From contig NZ_JAELUP010000061.1 in assembly GCF_016424485.1 (NCBI RefSeq), positions 62,001 to 126,000 of the forward strand: a stretch of 64,000 nt of DNA. Reading direction: 5' to 3'. The position numbers and the translations under genes were made by a program. Under the pieces are notes generated by a model that worked only from the letters and a program-made list of their open reading frames with translations, searched no databases and was not told the origin of the DNA. Every line of letters starts with the position of its first letter. Within the stretch, counting starts at the first letter, position 1. Source of the stretch: Paenibacillus roseus. GTDB lineage: Bacteria > Bacillota > Bacilli > Paenibacillales > Paenibacillaceae. Positions 26,756 to 36,681 of the stretch are shown here, in pieces.

Positions 26756-27083
26756 ATTAATTGCGGGCCTGGAACAACTGAACGAAGAAATTATGCCGAA
26801 TTTAAACGAAGCCTCGTATGAGGCATTGTCAGAATTTGTTGAAGTGCGGCAGGAAATCATTGATGAAATGGCGCGAATGATTGCCGAGACCCCCTTAAAC
26901 GAAGCGCAGAAAAATCGGATACTGCAAATTCAGCAAACAGAGGACAGCATTCGGATGCGAATGTTCGAGCTGAAAAATGAAGCGACCGACTGGCTTCGCA
27001 ACCGGGAACAGGTGAAAATTCAGCACAAAGCCTACGAAAATTCCTATGCACAGGACAGTGTTTTAATGGATCGAAAGAAGTGA
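26742..27083 (+). CDS. fliT: Flagellar chaperone FliT-like protein
   Basis: Protein of about 113 residues, all helical and highly charged (LEQLNEEIMPNLNEASYEAL, then VEVRQEIIDEMARMIAE), overlapping the end of fliS. Position after fliS plus a helix pattern match FliT, the export chaperone of FliD. Three in-frame starts exist (GTG 26736, ATG 26742, ATG 26748); AGGAT at 26731-26735 fits 26742. Sequence conservation in this family is low, so context is the main evidence. Confidence 0.8.
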   Translation: MQMDKLIAGLEQLNEEIMPNLNEASYEALSEFVEVRQEIIDEMARMIAETPLNEAQKNRILQIQQTEDSIRMRMFELKNEATDWLRNREQVKIQHKAYENSYAQDSVLMDRKK

Positions 27084-27107
27084 GTGCAAATATCGACACC
27101 ATTTGAC

Positions 27108-27133
27108 AGAGTGCTTACGGGCACTCTTTTTTC
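27108..27133 (+). terminator. Intrinsic terminator of the fliD-fliS-fliT operon
   Basis: AGAGTGC (27108-27114), loop TTACGG, GCACTCT (27121-27127), then TTTTTTC. Confidence 0.9.
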
Positions 27134-27170
27134 TATGTCCATTAGGATTAAAACGCTTACAAAATAACGT

Positions 27171-27199
27171 TTGACTTTTCTGTGACAGCATTGTATATT
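27171..27199 (+). promoter_or_regulatory. Sigma-A promoter of cold-shock gene 1
   Basis: TTGACT (27171-27176), 17-bp spacer, TATATT (27194-27199). The leader to the ATG is about 55 nt. Confidence 0.78.
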
Positions 27200-27260
27200 C
27201 GAGATGTGGGCCATATTAATGCGATCTCACAGCTATATGATGATGAAGGGAATGTTATGA

Positions 27261-27458
27261 ATGCAAGGTAAAGTAAAATGGTTTAATGCAGAGAAAGGTT
27301 ATGGATTTATCGAGACTGAGCAAGGCGGCGACGTATTTGTTCACTTCTCCGCAATTCAAACCGACGGTTTCAAAACCCTTGAAGAAGGCCAATCGGTCGA
27401 ATTCGACATCGTTGAAGGCGCTCGCGGTCCACAAGCTGCTAACGTAGTCAAACTGTAA
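27261..27458 (+). CDS. Cold-shock protein (CspA family), copy 1
   Basis: Single-domain OB-fold RNA chaperone of 65 residues that melts RNA structure, mostly after temperature drop or at high growth rate. The RNP1 motif KGYGFIE (about 12-18) and RNP2 motif VFVHFS (about 25-30) are intact. The start ATG has GAAGGGA 7-12 bp upstream. Its own promoter and terminator make it monocistronic. It differs at about a dozen residues from the second copy at 57.3 kb. Confidence 0.96.
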   Translation: MQGKVKWFNAEKGYGFIETEQGGDVFVHFSAIQTDGFKTLEEGQSVEFDIVEGARGPQAANVVKL

Positions 27459-27516
27459 TATCCGGCTTTCCGAAGCCTTGGATAGTAAGGATACACTTGA
27501 CAAGTGCTGGAAACTC

Positions 27517-27543
27517 AACCCTCGGGCAACCGGGGGTTTTTTG
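27517..27543 (+). terminator. Intrinsic terminator of cold-shock gene 1
   Basis: AACCCTCGG (27517-27525), GCAA loop, CCGGGGGTT (27530-27538) with one G-T pair, then TTTTTTG. Confidence 0.9.
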
Positions 27544-27653
27544 TTATACAAGCTCTAGTAATTTTCAACTACCCATAGGGAGTGAATATAGTAGTTTAGC
27601 AGAAATTATTTTCTTTTTTTGTGAGCGGGATCATATTTTTGAATGAGAATTAT

Positions 27654-27662
27654 TGGTATAAT
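27654..27662 (+). promoter_or_regulatory. Extended -10 promoter of the giant secreted protein gene
   Basis: TGG directly before a perfect TATAAT (27657-27662), 48 bp before the start codon. The -35 (17 bp upstream) is poor. Confidence 0.55.
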
Positions 27663-27709
27663 AGTGCTGCAGTTTTCCCATTTACATGATGATAATGAAG
27701 GAGGAGAAT

Positions 27710-30700
27710 ATGGTCGCGCCCCATCTACGTTTCACAACAAATATCCTATACAGGATAATAGCTTTGCTTTGCATTGTTTCTCTGTTGATTTCCCACTTTG
27801 CATTGCCTTCGGTCGCCTACTCAGCAGGTGAGGGGGAAGAAAATTGGCAGACGCCGGGGGCGATAGCCGGCGAGCTTGTTCTGAACCAAAGCCACGAGCG
27901 GTTAAATTACAGGCTGAAAATTACTCAATTGACTGGGGACGAGCCTTTATTTGCTGAAGAGTATACTTGGGAAGGGACGGAACATCAGAAGTTTAGTTTT
28001 AATCAGCTTCAAGCAGGTGATTACAAGCTGGAGCTATTTTATAGAGAAGAAAGCAAGCTGGTTTATCAACTAAAGCTCGCAGCAGGGGAAACTTCCCATG
28101 TTCGCTTCTTCCCGGAGCAGGGAGGAAATGGTGTTCTGAAAGGCTCTATAGCTTTCGATGAGGATTCTTCGGGGGAAGGGTTCAGGATGTCGTTGCAGTC
28201 CTTAAGCGGTACTGGTCTTTATGAGGGACTACAGACGGATTATACGTTCCAAAGCTATGCTTTTGTAGGGCTGCCTAATGGTACATATAATATGTCTGCC
28301 AACTATAAAGACATGCAGCAACAGAGAAACAATATCTCCCTGGAAGCGGGGGAAGCGCTATCTGTCGACTACAAATTTCTTGAGAATCCGGTGGAGCACG
28401 GGTACAATCTGAGCGGACTTCTGACCAGCACCAAGAGCGGACAGCAGGTAGGCTCCATCTATCTGATTCATAATAAATCTACATGGCTGACCAAGCCGAA
28501 TGCGGAAGGCTATTACAGCGTGAATGATATTCCTGCGGGGAAGTATACCATCGTTGTCTATGCCTACAATCCTAATCTGGATTATACGGTCCAAGGGTTT
28601 GAAGTCAATCAGAATCTAACTGATTTTAGTTATAAATACCGGGATTATTCCCGTGAAGGCACTGGCACGTTGCAAGGTCGTGTAATCGATGCGGACGGCA
28701 ATCCGCAGGGCTTCAACCAGATTTGGCTCAAGCCGCTAGGCGCTGATTTCTCTTATTTGCCTGAAAGCTACAGCTGGGGAGGCCATTCTGACGCAGAGGG
28801 ATCTTTTATTTTCCATGATCTTGAGCCTGGCGCGTATGAGCTGTCTGCCGGGGGCGGAATGTCGCACGGGAAGACGAATGTGCTGATAACAGCCGATAGT
28901 GAGACATACCGCGATGTCAGAACCGTAGAATATGACAAAGCTCGAAGTATCCAAGGAGTTGTAACCGGCTTTGACGGGACAATCAAAACTGGAGCGCCTG
29001 TACGTCTTTACAGCCTCATTCAGGATGAGACCGGAGAGCTGTTAAATGAAACGAGATCATCTGTAGATGGCTATTATTTTAATTTTTTGACCCCGGGCAT
29101 ATATATCGTTAAAGCGGAGATCGACGGTATTGAATCGGCGCGGAGATTCGAAATAGGCGAGGATGAAACCGAGAAAACGGTGAATATCGGGAACGAGCCT
29201 CCTGTCGTTTCCCGCGTATACATTGAAGGCCAATATGTGATAGGCAATCCATTATTGGCAACGGGTGTAGGGTACTACGACGAAGAGGATGATGAGCAAG
29301 ACATACCTGAATATCAATGGGTAAGCTCTGAGACTGAGGATTCGGGTTATGTAGCGATTGAAGGAGCAACAGACAATACGTATATGATCCGTCCTGAGGA
29401 TGCGGGAAGATACATCTCGGTGCTCTATACGCCAAAGGCCAAGACTGGAACTGTGAGAGGAGAGGTTGTGAAGGCGACGCCAAAAATTGTGCACGATTTG
29501 TCTGAACTGCATGTAGCAGGAGCCCAGGTAGTTCAGGGCGTCCCATTTGACCTTGACATTGAAACCGCCAAGGATTATGGCGGCTTCGATATTGATGGTG
29601 AGTACCAGGTCCTGGTCTGGCAAGGGGATACCGTAATAGCCGAGGTATCGGCGCACTTTACGTCCGGTGCAGGGCGTGTGAATAACCTCGTTATTCAGCA
29701 ATTGGGCAACCAGTTATTTTATATTCAAGTGGCGGGAGCAACGACCAAAAAGCCGCTGGATCTAATTGTCTCAGGGAATCAGCCGCCAAGGGGCGAGGTT
29801 AGCATTGCATATGAAGGGACAGCGCTGCCAGGCAGTATCCTGATATCCTGGCTTGCATATCTGGACCCGGAGGGTGATCCGGAAGGGGAGCATGATTACC
29901 AATGGCTGAAAGCCAATCCTGGCAGTGAGGAATTTGTGGCGATTCAAGGCGAAACCAGGAGTACTTACACAGTGCGTGATCAAGATGCGGGCAGCCTGAT
30001 CAAGCTTCGGGTTATCCCCCGTGCTGCATCAGGTACTTTGGAGGGAGAAGCGATCTATAGTCAGGCGGTGGCGATTGAAGACCTTTCCGGGATTTCTAGC
30101 ATTCTTCCAGTCGGCCAGCCGAAAGCGGGCGTGCCTTTTCAGATTGCGATAAGCGGAGCTCGAAACTACAGCGGCGAGCTGCTGAATGGCGAACACAATG
30201 TACAATTAACACGCGGCATTGAAGGTCCGACCGATAGCTATCCGGTTAACTTCAGTTCAGGCGAAGGTATCATTTCGGACATTCTGTTCGACGAGGCAGG
30301 CGAGCATTTTTTATTGTTGAAAATCGGGAATCAAGTGAGCCCTGTAGGCTTCAGCTTCTTCGTTGGCGGGCCCAACCAACCCACTGTGAGCATTGTCGGG
30401 AATGGAACCCCTGGACACGAGCTTGCCGCGGTTTTTGAATGGTCCGGTGAGGGTGGCGGTGAACCGGGTGAGCTTGACTATCAATGGCAGATTGGCGGGA
30501 CGCTGGAACAACCTGAGTTTGTTCCCATTGAAGGGGCGATTGGCGATACTTATTTGGTATCTGTCCAGGATATTGGACAGAACATCAGAGTTGGAGTAAG
30601 GCCCAAGGCAGTAGAGGGCATGCCGGAGTTCGAATTCGAATTTTTGTATAGTGAACCTGTGGAAATTAAGGATCTTTCGAATATCGGGTATATATATCCG

Positions 30701-31735
30701 CTGAGTGACCCCATCGCCGGCCAGCCGTTTGATCTGGTATTGAGTGAGGTAAAAGGCTACAGCGGTGAAGTATTGAACGGCATTTATACAGTGAAAGTTA
30801 AAAATGCGGATAGAGAACTTGCTAGCCGTGAGCTTGAATTTACTGAGGGTTCCGCTATCGTGCAGGGGGTCACCATCGAAACAGAAGGCGATTACGAAAT
30901 CACAGTACAGGTCGCCCAAGCTGCTTCACCGAGGACAGCGACGATAACCGTGCTGAAGGCCGTCATGCTGCCGACAGGCACTCTGACTGTTTCTGGGAAT
31001 CCGCTTCCCGGCCATTTATTATCGGCTCAAGCAGTCTATAGCAGCGACAATGAAGAAGCAGAGGGCACACACAACTTCCAATGGTCCAGATCAGCCGACG
31101 GCGAGTCCTTTGAGGCGATTCAGGGGGCAAATTCCGATGCGTATACTGTTCAACCGGAGGATGTCGGGTATTATATTCGTGCAGAAGTTGTTTTCCGTAC
31201 GAGGGAAGGCGCAGGTGGCAATCCGGTTTATAGCGTTTCGGTGCGGATCATAAACGACGCTCAACCCGTAACTGGCATTACCTTCATTGATACGAATCCA
31301 GGAGTCGGGATTGTCAGCGGGGTAGTCCGCTGGAATACAGTTGCCGACGAATCCCGAATCACAGGCTATTCGGTTTATTTTACGGATCGCAACAAGCAGC
31401 GGATCGGTAATGTACTGGGGGAAGCATTGAAAGGCTTGAGTCCTTACATTCCGCTGAATCGTATGCAAGTGCCTGCAGATGCCGTGTACATTGCGGTTTT
31501 TGTTAAGACTGACAGCGGCATTGCTGCAGAAGGAGCGCTTATTGCATTAGAGGATTCTACCTCTACCGAAGAAGTTAGAAGGGCATTAAAAAATTATCTG
31601 TTCCCGAATGTTCTGGAAGTAAACATTGAGCACATCATGTCGGTCATTCGGAAGAAAACCGATATCAATGGGGATGGGGTTTTTGACAAAGAGGATGCCC
31701 GCCTAATTCTTTCTTTGATTGGCATGACCTCCTAA
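27710..31735 (+). CDS. Giant secreted multidomain protein with Ig-like repeats and a C-terminal dockerin-like calcium loop
   Basis: Exported protein of 1341 residues. The ATG at 27710 follows AAGGAGGAG; in-frame ATGs from 27686 precede that site. A signal peptide covers residues 1-37 (two arginines, then a long hydrophobic run, cleavage near AYSAG). Residues about 60-500 hold carboxypeptidase-regulatory-like/SpaA-like beta repeats (DYKLELFYR, GTYNMS, GKYTIVVYA, GAYELSAGG, GIYIVKAEI). About 500-1200 hold four repeats that each contain a YQW-x10-20-I-x-G-x-T-x-x-T/S-Y core. The C-terminus has one canonical EF-hand/dockerin loop (D-x-N-x-D-G-x6-D, residues 1318-1329) after a degenerate helix. 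No catalytic domain is recognised. Cohesin binding is a possibility only. Confidence 0.85.
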   Translation: MVAPHLRFTTNILYRIIALLCIVSLLISHFALPSVAYSAGEGEENWQTPGAIAGELVLNQSHERLNYRLKITQLTGDEPLFAEEYTWEGTEHQKFSFNQLQAGDYKLELFYREESKLVYQLKLAAGETSHVRFFPEQGGNGVLKGSIAFDEDSSGEGFRMSLQSLSGTGLYEGLQTDYTFQSYAFVGLPNGTYNMSANYKDMQQQRNNISLEAGEALSVDYKFLENPVEHGYNLSGLLTSTKSGQQVGSIYLIHNKSTWLTKPNAEGYYSVNDIPAGKYTIVVYAYNPNLDYTVQGFEVNQNLTDFSYKYRDYSREGTGTLQGRVIDADGNPQGFNQIWLKPLGADFSYLPESYSWGGHSDAEGSFIFHDLEPGAYELSAGGGMSHGKTNVLITADSETYRDVRTVEYDKARSIQGVVTGFDGTIKTGAPVRLYSLIQDETGELLNETRSSVDGYYFNFLTPGIYIVKAEIDGIESARRFEIGEDETEKTVNIGNEPPVVSRVYIEGQYVIGNPLLATGVGYYDEEDDEQDIPEYQWVSSETEDSGYVAIEGATDNTYMIRPEDAGRYISVLYTPKAKTGTVRGEVVKATPKIVHDLSELHVAGAQVVQGVPFDLDIETAKDYGGFDIDGEYQVLVWQGDTVIAEVSAHFTSGAGRVNNLVIQQLGNQLFYIQVAGATTKKPLDLIVSGNQPPRGEVSIAYEGTALPGSILISWLAYLDPEGDPEGEHDYQWLKANPGSEEFVAIQGETRSTYTVRDQDAGSLIKLRVIPRAASGTLEGEAIYSQAVAIEDLSGISSILPVGQPKAGVPFQIAISGARNYSGELLNGEHNVQLTRGIEGPTDSYPVNFSSGEGIISDILFDEAGEHFLLLKIGNQVSPVGFSFFVGGPNQPTVSIVGNGTPGHELAAVFEWSGEGGGEPGELDYQWQIGGTLEQPEFVPIEGAIGDTYLVSVQDIGQNIRVGVRPKAVEGMPEFEFEFLYSEPVEIKDLSNIGYIYPLSDPIAGQPFDLVLSEVKGYSGEVLNGIYTVKVKNADRELASRELEFTEGSAIVQGVTIETEGDYEITVQVAQAASPRTATITVLKAVMLPTGTLTVSGNPLPGHLLSAQAVYSSDNEEAEGTHNFQWSRSADGESFEAIQGANSDAYTVQPEDVGYYIRAEVVFRTREGAGGNPVYSVSVRIINDAQPVTGITFIDTNPGVGIVSGVVRWNTVADESRITGYSVYFTDRNKQRIGNVLGEALKGLSPYIPLNRMQVPADAVYIAVFVKTDSGIAAEGALIALEDSTSTEEVRRALKNYLFPNVLEVNIEHIMSVIRKKTDINGDGVFDKEDARLILSLIGMTS

Positions 31736-31760
31736 TCAATTGAGATGAACATTAGAGTTG

Positions 31761-31797
31761 AAATCCCTGTTGCATTGTATGCGGCGGGGATTTTTTC
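31761..31797 (+). terminator. Probable intrinsic terminator of the giant secreted protein gene
   Basis: AAATCCC (31761-31767) pairs with GGGATTT (31787-31793), a loosely paired middle, then a run of T. Confidence 0.65.
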
Positions 31798-31889
31798 TTA
31801 CATTTTCTATGTTCACATCATGCCTGAAAAATGTGACCAAAAATTTAAATTGAATTTTCTAAATATTCAAAAATTAGAGTCGCAAGGCT

Positions 31890-31919
31890 TTGAAGTGGGG
31901 TGCCTAAATGTGGTATGAT
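31890..31919 (+). promoter_or_regulatory. Sigma-A-type promoter candidate for hpf
   Basis: TTGAAG (31890-31895), 18-bp spacer, TATGAT (31914-31919), 28 bp before the start codon. No sigma-B or sigma-H site was evident, although stress sigma factors often drive this gene in Bacillus. Confidence 0.5.
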
Positions 31920-31946
31920 AGAGTCAGATCAAAGGAGGAGTGCCCT

Positions 31947-32495
31947 ATGAAATACAATATCCGAGGACAAAATATCCCAGTAACTGATGCCTTACGCGAC
32001 TATGTAGAGAAAAAATTAAGCCGCTTGGACAGGTATTTTGAAGCACCTCTTACCTCTGAAGTCAATGTCACCTTATCTGTAACGAAGAACAAGCATGGTA
32101 TTGAAGTGACGATCCCGCTCCAAGGCACAATGCTTCGTGCGGAGGAGAAGAAGAATGATGATATGTATGCATCCATCGATCTGGTCGTGGACAAACTGGA
32201 GCGTCAGATTCGCAAATTCAAAACAAAAATCAATCGGAAATTTCGACAAGAAGGCAGCCTGAAATCACTCCTGAAGGAGGAAGGCGGATCAGTTAAAGTT
32301 GCGGAGGAAGATGACGAACTGGAAGTTGTCAGAACCAAGCGCTTTACCCTCAAGCCGATGGATGTGGAAGAAGCTGTATTGCAAATGAATATGATCGGAC
32401 ACTCTTTCTTTGTATTCGCCAATGCCGAATCGAAGGAAGTCAATGTTGTCTATAAACGCAGCGACGGGAAATACGGCCTGATTGAACAAGGCTGA
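31947..32495 (+). CDS. hpf: Long-form ribosome hibernation promoting factor
   Basis: Binds the 30S decoding centre and, through its C-terminal domain, dimerises ribosomes into inactive 100S particles in stationary phase. It is 182 residues. The N-terminal S30AE domain (1-about 100: YNIRGQNIPVTDALRDYVEK, SVTKNKHGIEVTIP, DDMYASIDLVVDKLERQIRK) is joined by a charged linker to the long-form dimerisation domain (about 125-182: TKRFTLKPMDVEEAVLQMNM, then GHSFFVFANAESKEVNVVYK). The start ATG has AAAGGAGGAG just upstream. A strong terminator separates it from secA. Confidence 0.96.
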   Translation: MKYNIRGQNIPVTDALRDYVEKKLSRLDRYFEAPLTSEVNVTLSVTKNKHGIEVTIPLQGTMLRAEEKKNDDMYASIDLVVDKLERQIRKFKTKINRKFRQEGSLKSLLKEEGGSVKVAEEDDELEVVRTKRFTLKPMDVEEAVLQMNMIGHSFFVFANAESKEVNVVYKRSDGKYGLIEQG

Positions 32496-32516
32496 CGCGG
32501 CGCATAACAATGAATG

Positions 32517-32545
32517 AAAAACCGGGCCTTCAAGGCCCGGTTTTT
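32517..32545 (+). terminator. Intrinsic terminator of hpf
   Basis: AAAAACCGGGCC/GGCCCGGTTTTT stem with a short TTCAA loop, 32517-32545. Confidence 0.93.
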
Positions 32546-32697
32546 GCCAAATATAGGACTGCTCATCAACAGCGCTCGGAGGAACCTTTCCCAAGGCGGC
32601 TCTAATCAAATGTAATTCTTTCATCTTATTGTAGAAAGACAGTGCAACTATCGGAAAATTATTTCCGTTATATGGGTAAGAAAGCAATAACGCCGCA

Positions 32698-32726
32698 TTG
32701 CGGGAGTGGGTACAAACTGATACAAT
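32698..32726 (+). promoter_or_regulatory. Sigma-A-type promoter of secA
   Basis: TTGCGG (32698-32703), 17-bp spacer, TACAAT (32721-32726), 42 bp before the ATG. Confidence 0.65.
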
Positions 32727-32767
32727 TTAGGCATTGAGGAAAAACTGAAAGGGGTTTACCATATACG

Positions 32768-35278
32768 ATGCTCGGACTGGTGAAGAAAATATTCGGGGAT
32801 GCCAATGAGCGTGAAGTCAAGCGACTCATGCGCACCGTAGATCAAATTAACGCGATGGAACCGGATTTTGTCAAGCTCTCGGATGAGCAGCTCCGCGACA
32901 AAACCGATGAGTTCAAGGCACGACTTGAAAAAGGGGAGAAAGTAGAGCAAATATTGCCAGAGGTGTTTGCCACCGTACGGGAAGCTTCCAAACGGACACT
33001 TGGCATGCGTCATTTTGACGTGCAGCTGATCGGCGGCATGGTGCTGCACGACGGCAAAATCTCTGAAATGAAAACCGGTGAAGGTAAAACGCTCGTAGCG
33101 ACACTACCGGTATATTTGAACGCTTTGATTGGCAAAGGGGTTCACGTTGTTACGGTCAATGACTATTTGGCTCAGCGCGACAGCCAGCTAATGAGCCAGC
33201 TTTATGAATTTTTAGGCTTGACGGTTGGCTGTAACCTGAACTCTCTTTCCCACGAGGAGAAACAGCAGGCTTATGCTTGTGACATTACCTACGGAACGAA
33301 CAATGAGTTCGGTTTCGATTATTTGCGTGACAATATGGTCTTGTACAAGGAACAGATGGTTCAGCGTCCTTTATTCTTTGCGATTATTGACGAGGTCGAC
33401 TCCATTCTGATTGATGAAGCACGGACGCCTCTTATTATTTCCGGACAAGCTGCGAAATCGACGGAGCTTTATTTTGCTGCGGATCGCTTTGTGGGCCGCT
33501 TGAAGGCAGAAGAGGATTATACTGTCGATATCAAGCTTCGCTCGGTTACAATGACTGAAACTGGTGTTGAGAAGGCAGAGAAGGCCTTCGGCATTGAAAA
33601 CCTGTTCGACCATGCGAATGTGCTGCTTAACCATCATATTCAGCAAGCCTTGAAGGCTCATGCCATTATGAAACGCGATGTGGACTATGTGGTGCAGGAC
33701 GATGAGGTTGTCATTGTTGACGAGTTCACCGGGCGTCTGATGTCCGGCCGCCGCTACAGCGACGGACTGCATCAGGCGATTGAAGCCAAGGAAAATCTTG
33801 AAGTTCAAAATGAGAGCATGACCCTGGCGACAATCACGTTCCAAAACTACTTCCGGATGTACCGCAAGCTGGCTGGGATGACAGGTACAGCCAAGACAGA
33901 GGAAGAAGAGTTCAAGAAAATTTACGGGCTTGATGTGGTTCAAATTCCAACGAACCGTTCCATGATTCGTAACGATATCGCCGATGTTGTGTATAAGACG
34001 GAAAACGGCAAATTCAAAGCTGTGGTAGACGAAATTGTGAAGCTTCACAGCAAGAACCAGCCGGTACTTGTAGGCACCGTGTCTATCGAGAACTCCGAAC
34101 GCTTGTCCGAAATGCTCAATCGCAAAGGAATCGCGCACAAGGTTCTCAATGCGAAGTTCCATGCAGAAGAAGCGGAAATTATTTCTCGTGCGGGGCAATT
34201 CGGCTCCGTTACGATTGCAACCAATATGGCCGGCCGCGGTACGGATATTTTGCTGGGCGAGCAGGTAGCCGGGCTGGGTGGTCTGCATATTATCGGTACT
34301 GAGCGACACGAAAGCCGCCGAATCGACAATCAGCTTCGCGGGCGCGCAGGACGCCAGGGTGACCCGGGGGCATCGCAGTTTTACCTGTCTCTTGAGGATG
34401 AATTGATGCGTCGCTTCGGCTCCGAGAATATTATGGGTATGATGGAGCGACTTGGTTTTGAAGAGGATCAGCCGATTGAGAGTCGACTTATTACCCGGGC
34501 AATCGAGTCTGCGCAGAAACGTGTCGAAGGCAACAACTTTGACCTGCGTAAAGTCGTACTGCAGTATGACGATGTAATGAATCAGCAGCGCGAAATTATT
34601 TACAAACAGCGCCGCGAAATCTTGCATTCCGACAATATCCGCGATGTTGTAATGGATATGATCAAACCAGTGGTCGATCGTATTATTGAAGCTCACTGTC
34701 CAAGCGACGATATTCCGGAGAACTGGGATCTTCAAGCCATTGTCGACTATGCTCACGGGACCTTCCTGAATGAAGGCACATTGAGTAAAGATGAGCTGTG
34801 GGGCAAGGAGAAAGAAGAGATCATAGCCCATACTTTGGATAAGGTAACCGCCCTTTATGATGAGCGCGAGGAAATGATGGGCTCCGAAATGATGCGCGAG
34901 TTCGAGAAGGTTATCGTGCTTCGTGCAGTAGACAGCAAATGGATGGACCATATTGACGCGATGGACCAATTGCGCCAGGGAATTCACTTGCGGGCATACG
35001 GCGGTACGGACCCGCTGCGCGAGTACCAGTTTGAAGGCTTTGAGATGTTCAAGGAAATGATTGAGAGCATTCAAGAGGAAGTTACCAAATATATTATGAA
35101 GGCGCATGTGGAGAAAAATCTGGAGCGTCAAGCTGTAGCCGAAGGTCAAGCAGTCGAGGATAGCAGCAAGAGCGATCCGAAGGCCAAGCAGCCGGTACGC
35201 AAGGATGACCGTGTAGGACGTAATGATCCGTGTCCATGCGGCAGCGGCAAGAAATATAAACAGTGCCACGGCAAATAA
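32768..35278 (+). CDS. secA: Preprotein translocase ATPase SecA
   Basis: Motor that pushes unfolded preproteins through SecYEG; it should handle the many signal-peptide proteins in this window. It is 836 residues, normal. The Walker A MKTGEGKT lies near residue 102, DEVD near 208, the preprotein cross-linking region follows, then the second nucleotide domain with [14 protein letters not shown] and [13 protein letters not shown]. The C-terminal SEC-C zinc motif [15 protein letters not shown] is intact. It is transcribed with prfB, whose start lies 48 bp after the stop. Confidence 0.98.
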   Translation: MLGLVKKIFGDANEREVKRLMRTVDQINAMEPDFVKLSDEQLRDKTDEFKARLEKGEKVEQILPEVFATVREASKRTLGMRHFDVQLIGGMVLHDGKISEMKTGEGKTLVATLPVYLNALIGKGVHVVTVNDYLAQRDSQLMSQLYEFLGLTVGCNLNSLSHEEKQQAYACDITYGTNNEFGFDYLRDNMVLYKEQMVQRPLFFAIIDEVDSILIDEARTPLIISGQAAKSTELYFAADRFVGRLKAEEDYTVDIKLRSVTMTETGVEKAEKAFGIENLFDHANVLLNHHIQQALKAHAIMKRDVDYVVQDDEVVIVDEFTGRLMSGRRYSDGLHQAIEAKENLEVQNESMTLATITFQNYFRMYRKLAGMTGTAKTEEEEFKKIYGLDVVQIPTNRSMIRNDIADVVYKTENGKFKAVVDEIVKLHSKNQPVLVGTVSIENSERLSEMLNRKGIAHKVLNAKFHAEEAEIISRAGQFGSVTIATNMAGRGTDILLGEQVAGLGGLHIIGTERHESRRIDNQLRGRAGRQGDPGASQFYLSLEDELMRRFGSENIMGMMERLGFEEDQPIESRLITRAIESAQKRVEGNNFDLRKVVLQYDDVMNQQREIIYKQRREILHSDNIRDVVMDMIKPVVDRIIEAHCPSDDIPENWDLQAIVDYAHGTFLNEGTLSKDELWGKEKEEIIAHTLDKVTALYDEREEMMGSEMMREFEKVIVLRAVDSKWMDHIDAMDQLRQGIHLRAYGGTDPLREYQFEGFEMFKEMIESIQEEVTKYIMKAHVEKNLERQAVAEGQAVEDSSKSDPKAKQPVRKDDRVGRNDPCPCGSGKKYKQCHGK

Positions 35279-35326
35279 GTTTGTTGCCGGGATGAACTGT
35301 ATTCTATAAGAGGTGACAGAAACAAT

Positions 35327-36443
35327 ATGATCGACTCATCAGTGAAACAGGATTTAAGGGAAATGGCAGCAAAACTTCAAAACTTAAGGGGGTCTCTTTG
35401 ACTTAGATCTTAAGCAAGAGATGATCGCAAATTTTGAAGAGAAGATGACCGCTCCAGATTTTTGGGACGATAACGATAAGGCTCAGGGAATCATCTCTGA
35501 GCTGAATGCCATCAAATCAGTTGTTGAGCAGTATGAGAAGCTGCAAACCGAGCACGAGGATTTGGAGACGATGCTGGAGCTTGCGGATGAAGAGGGAGAC
35601 AGCGATATGGTAGCCGAACTGGTCGGCAGTGTGTCGTCCCTCGTTGCCAGTGTTGGCGATTTTGAGCTTCAATTGCTGCTGAGCCAGCCCTATGACAAGC
35701 TCAATGCGATTCTGGAGTTGCATCCGGGAGCAGGCGGTACGGAGTCCCAAGACTGGGGGCAAATGTTGTACCGCATGTATACCCGATGGGTCGAGAAACG
35801 CGGCTTCAAATACGAAATTCTGGATTATCAGGATGGGGATGAAGCAGGAATCAAGAGCGCTACGATACTGGTCAAAGGCTATAATGCTTACGGCTATCTG
35901 AAGGCGGAAAAAGGCGTCCATCGTCTGGTGCGTATCTCGCCATTCGACGCTTCGGGCAGACGGCATACGTCCTTTGTTTCTTGTGATATTGTTCCTGAGA
36001 TTACCGACGACATTGAAGTAGAAATTCGTACCGAAGACCTTAGGATTGATACGTACAGGGCTAGCGGCGCGGGAGGACAGCACGTCAACAAGACGGAATC
36101 GGCCATCCGGATTACACATATCCCGACAGGGATTGTCGTTGCTTGTCAGCAGGAGCGCTCACAGATTCAAAACCGGGAACGGGCAATGAAGACGCTGCGC
36201 TCCAAGCTGTACGAGAAAAAGATCGAAGAGCAGCAGCGCGAACTTGCTGAAATTCGCGGGGAGCAGTCGGACATCGCCTGGGGAAGCCAGATTCGTTCGT
36301 ATGTGTTCCATCCGTACAGTATGGTGAAAGACCACCGCACATCCGTTGAAACCGGCAATGTTGGCGCTGTGATGGATGGTGATCTGGATCCGTTCATCGA
36401 TGGGTACTTGCGCAGTCAAATCAACCAAGACCCTCAGTCTTAA
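35327..36443 (+). CDS. prfB: Peptide chain release factor 2 (programmed +1 frameshift)
   Basis: Recognises UAA and UGA and triggers release of the finished peptide. The ATG at 35327 opens a 24-codon frame that ends in UGA (35399-35401). A +1 shift at CTT-TGA-C joins it to the main frame from 35400, giving 371 residues in all. The SPF codon-recognition motif is in RISPFDASG and the catalytic GGQ at about residues 249-251 in [12 protein letters not shown]. An internal ATG at 35421 is not the real start. It lies in the classical hpf-secA-prfB order. AGAGGTGACA precedes the ATG. Confidence 0.97.
35387..35402 (+). promoter_or_regulatory. prfB programmed frameshift signal
   Basis: AGGGGG (35387-35392), an internal Shine-Dalgarno, is followed by TCT CTT TGA C. 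This is the conserved slippage site; low RF2 makes ribosomes shift at CTT and read on, so RF2 regulates its own level. Confidence 0.96.
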
Positions 36444-36476
36444 TTGTTTTTTCTTGAAACAGAAGCTTTTATAAGG

Positions 36477-36513
36477 AGACCGCATGGAATTTAGCTCCAG
36501 CGGTCTTTGTTTA
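36477..36513 (+). terminator. Intrinsic terminator of prfB
   Basis: AGACCGC/GCGGTCT outer stem (36477-36483, 36500-36506) with inner TGGA/TCCA pairs, then TTGTTTATTT. Confidence 0.85.
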
Positions 36514-36681
36514 TTTGCATGCCCATCTTTTCCACATTCTCGATTATATAATGATTTACGTTTTGGTTCACTCAGGCGAGAAGCCGCATGATGGGGCGGG
36601 TCTTTGCACATACTGTTCGAAAAGATGGGGCTGCGAATTTCCAATTTATTTACCTACATATATCTTACGAGAAAAGGATGT

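Noticed and set aside
33371..35269. Long open frame (632 codons) antisense to secA
   Set aside because: It runs opposite a highly conserved gene in the frame where codon bias suppresses stops, has no ribosome site and no recognisable domain.
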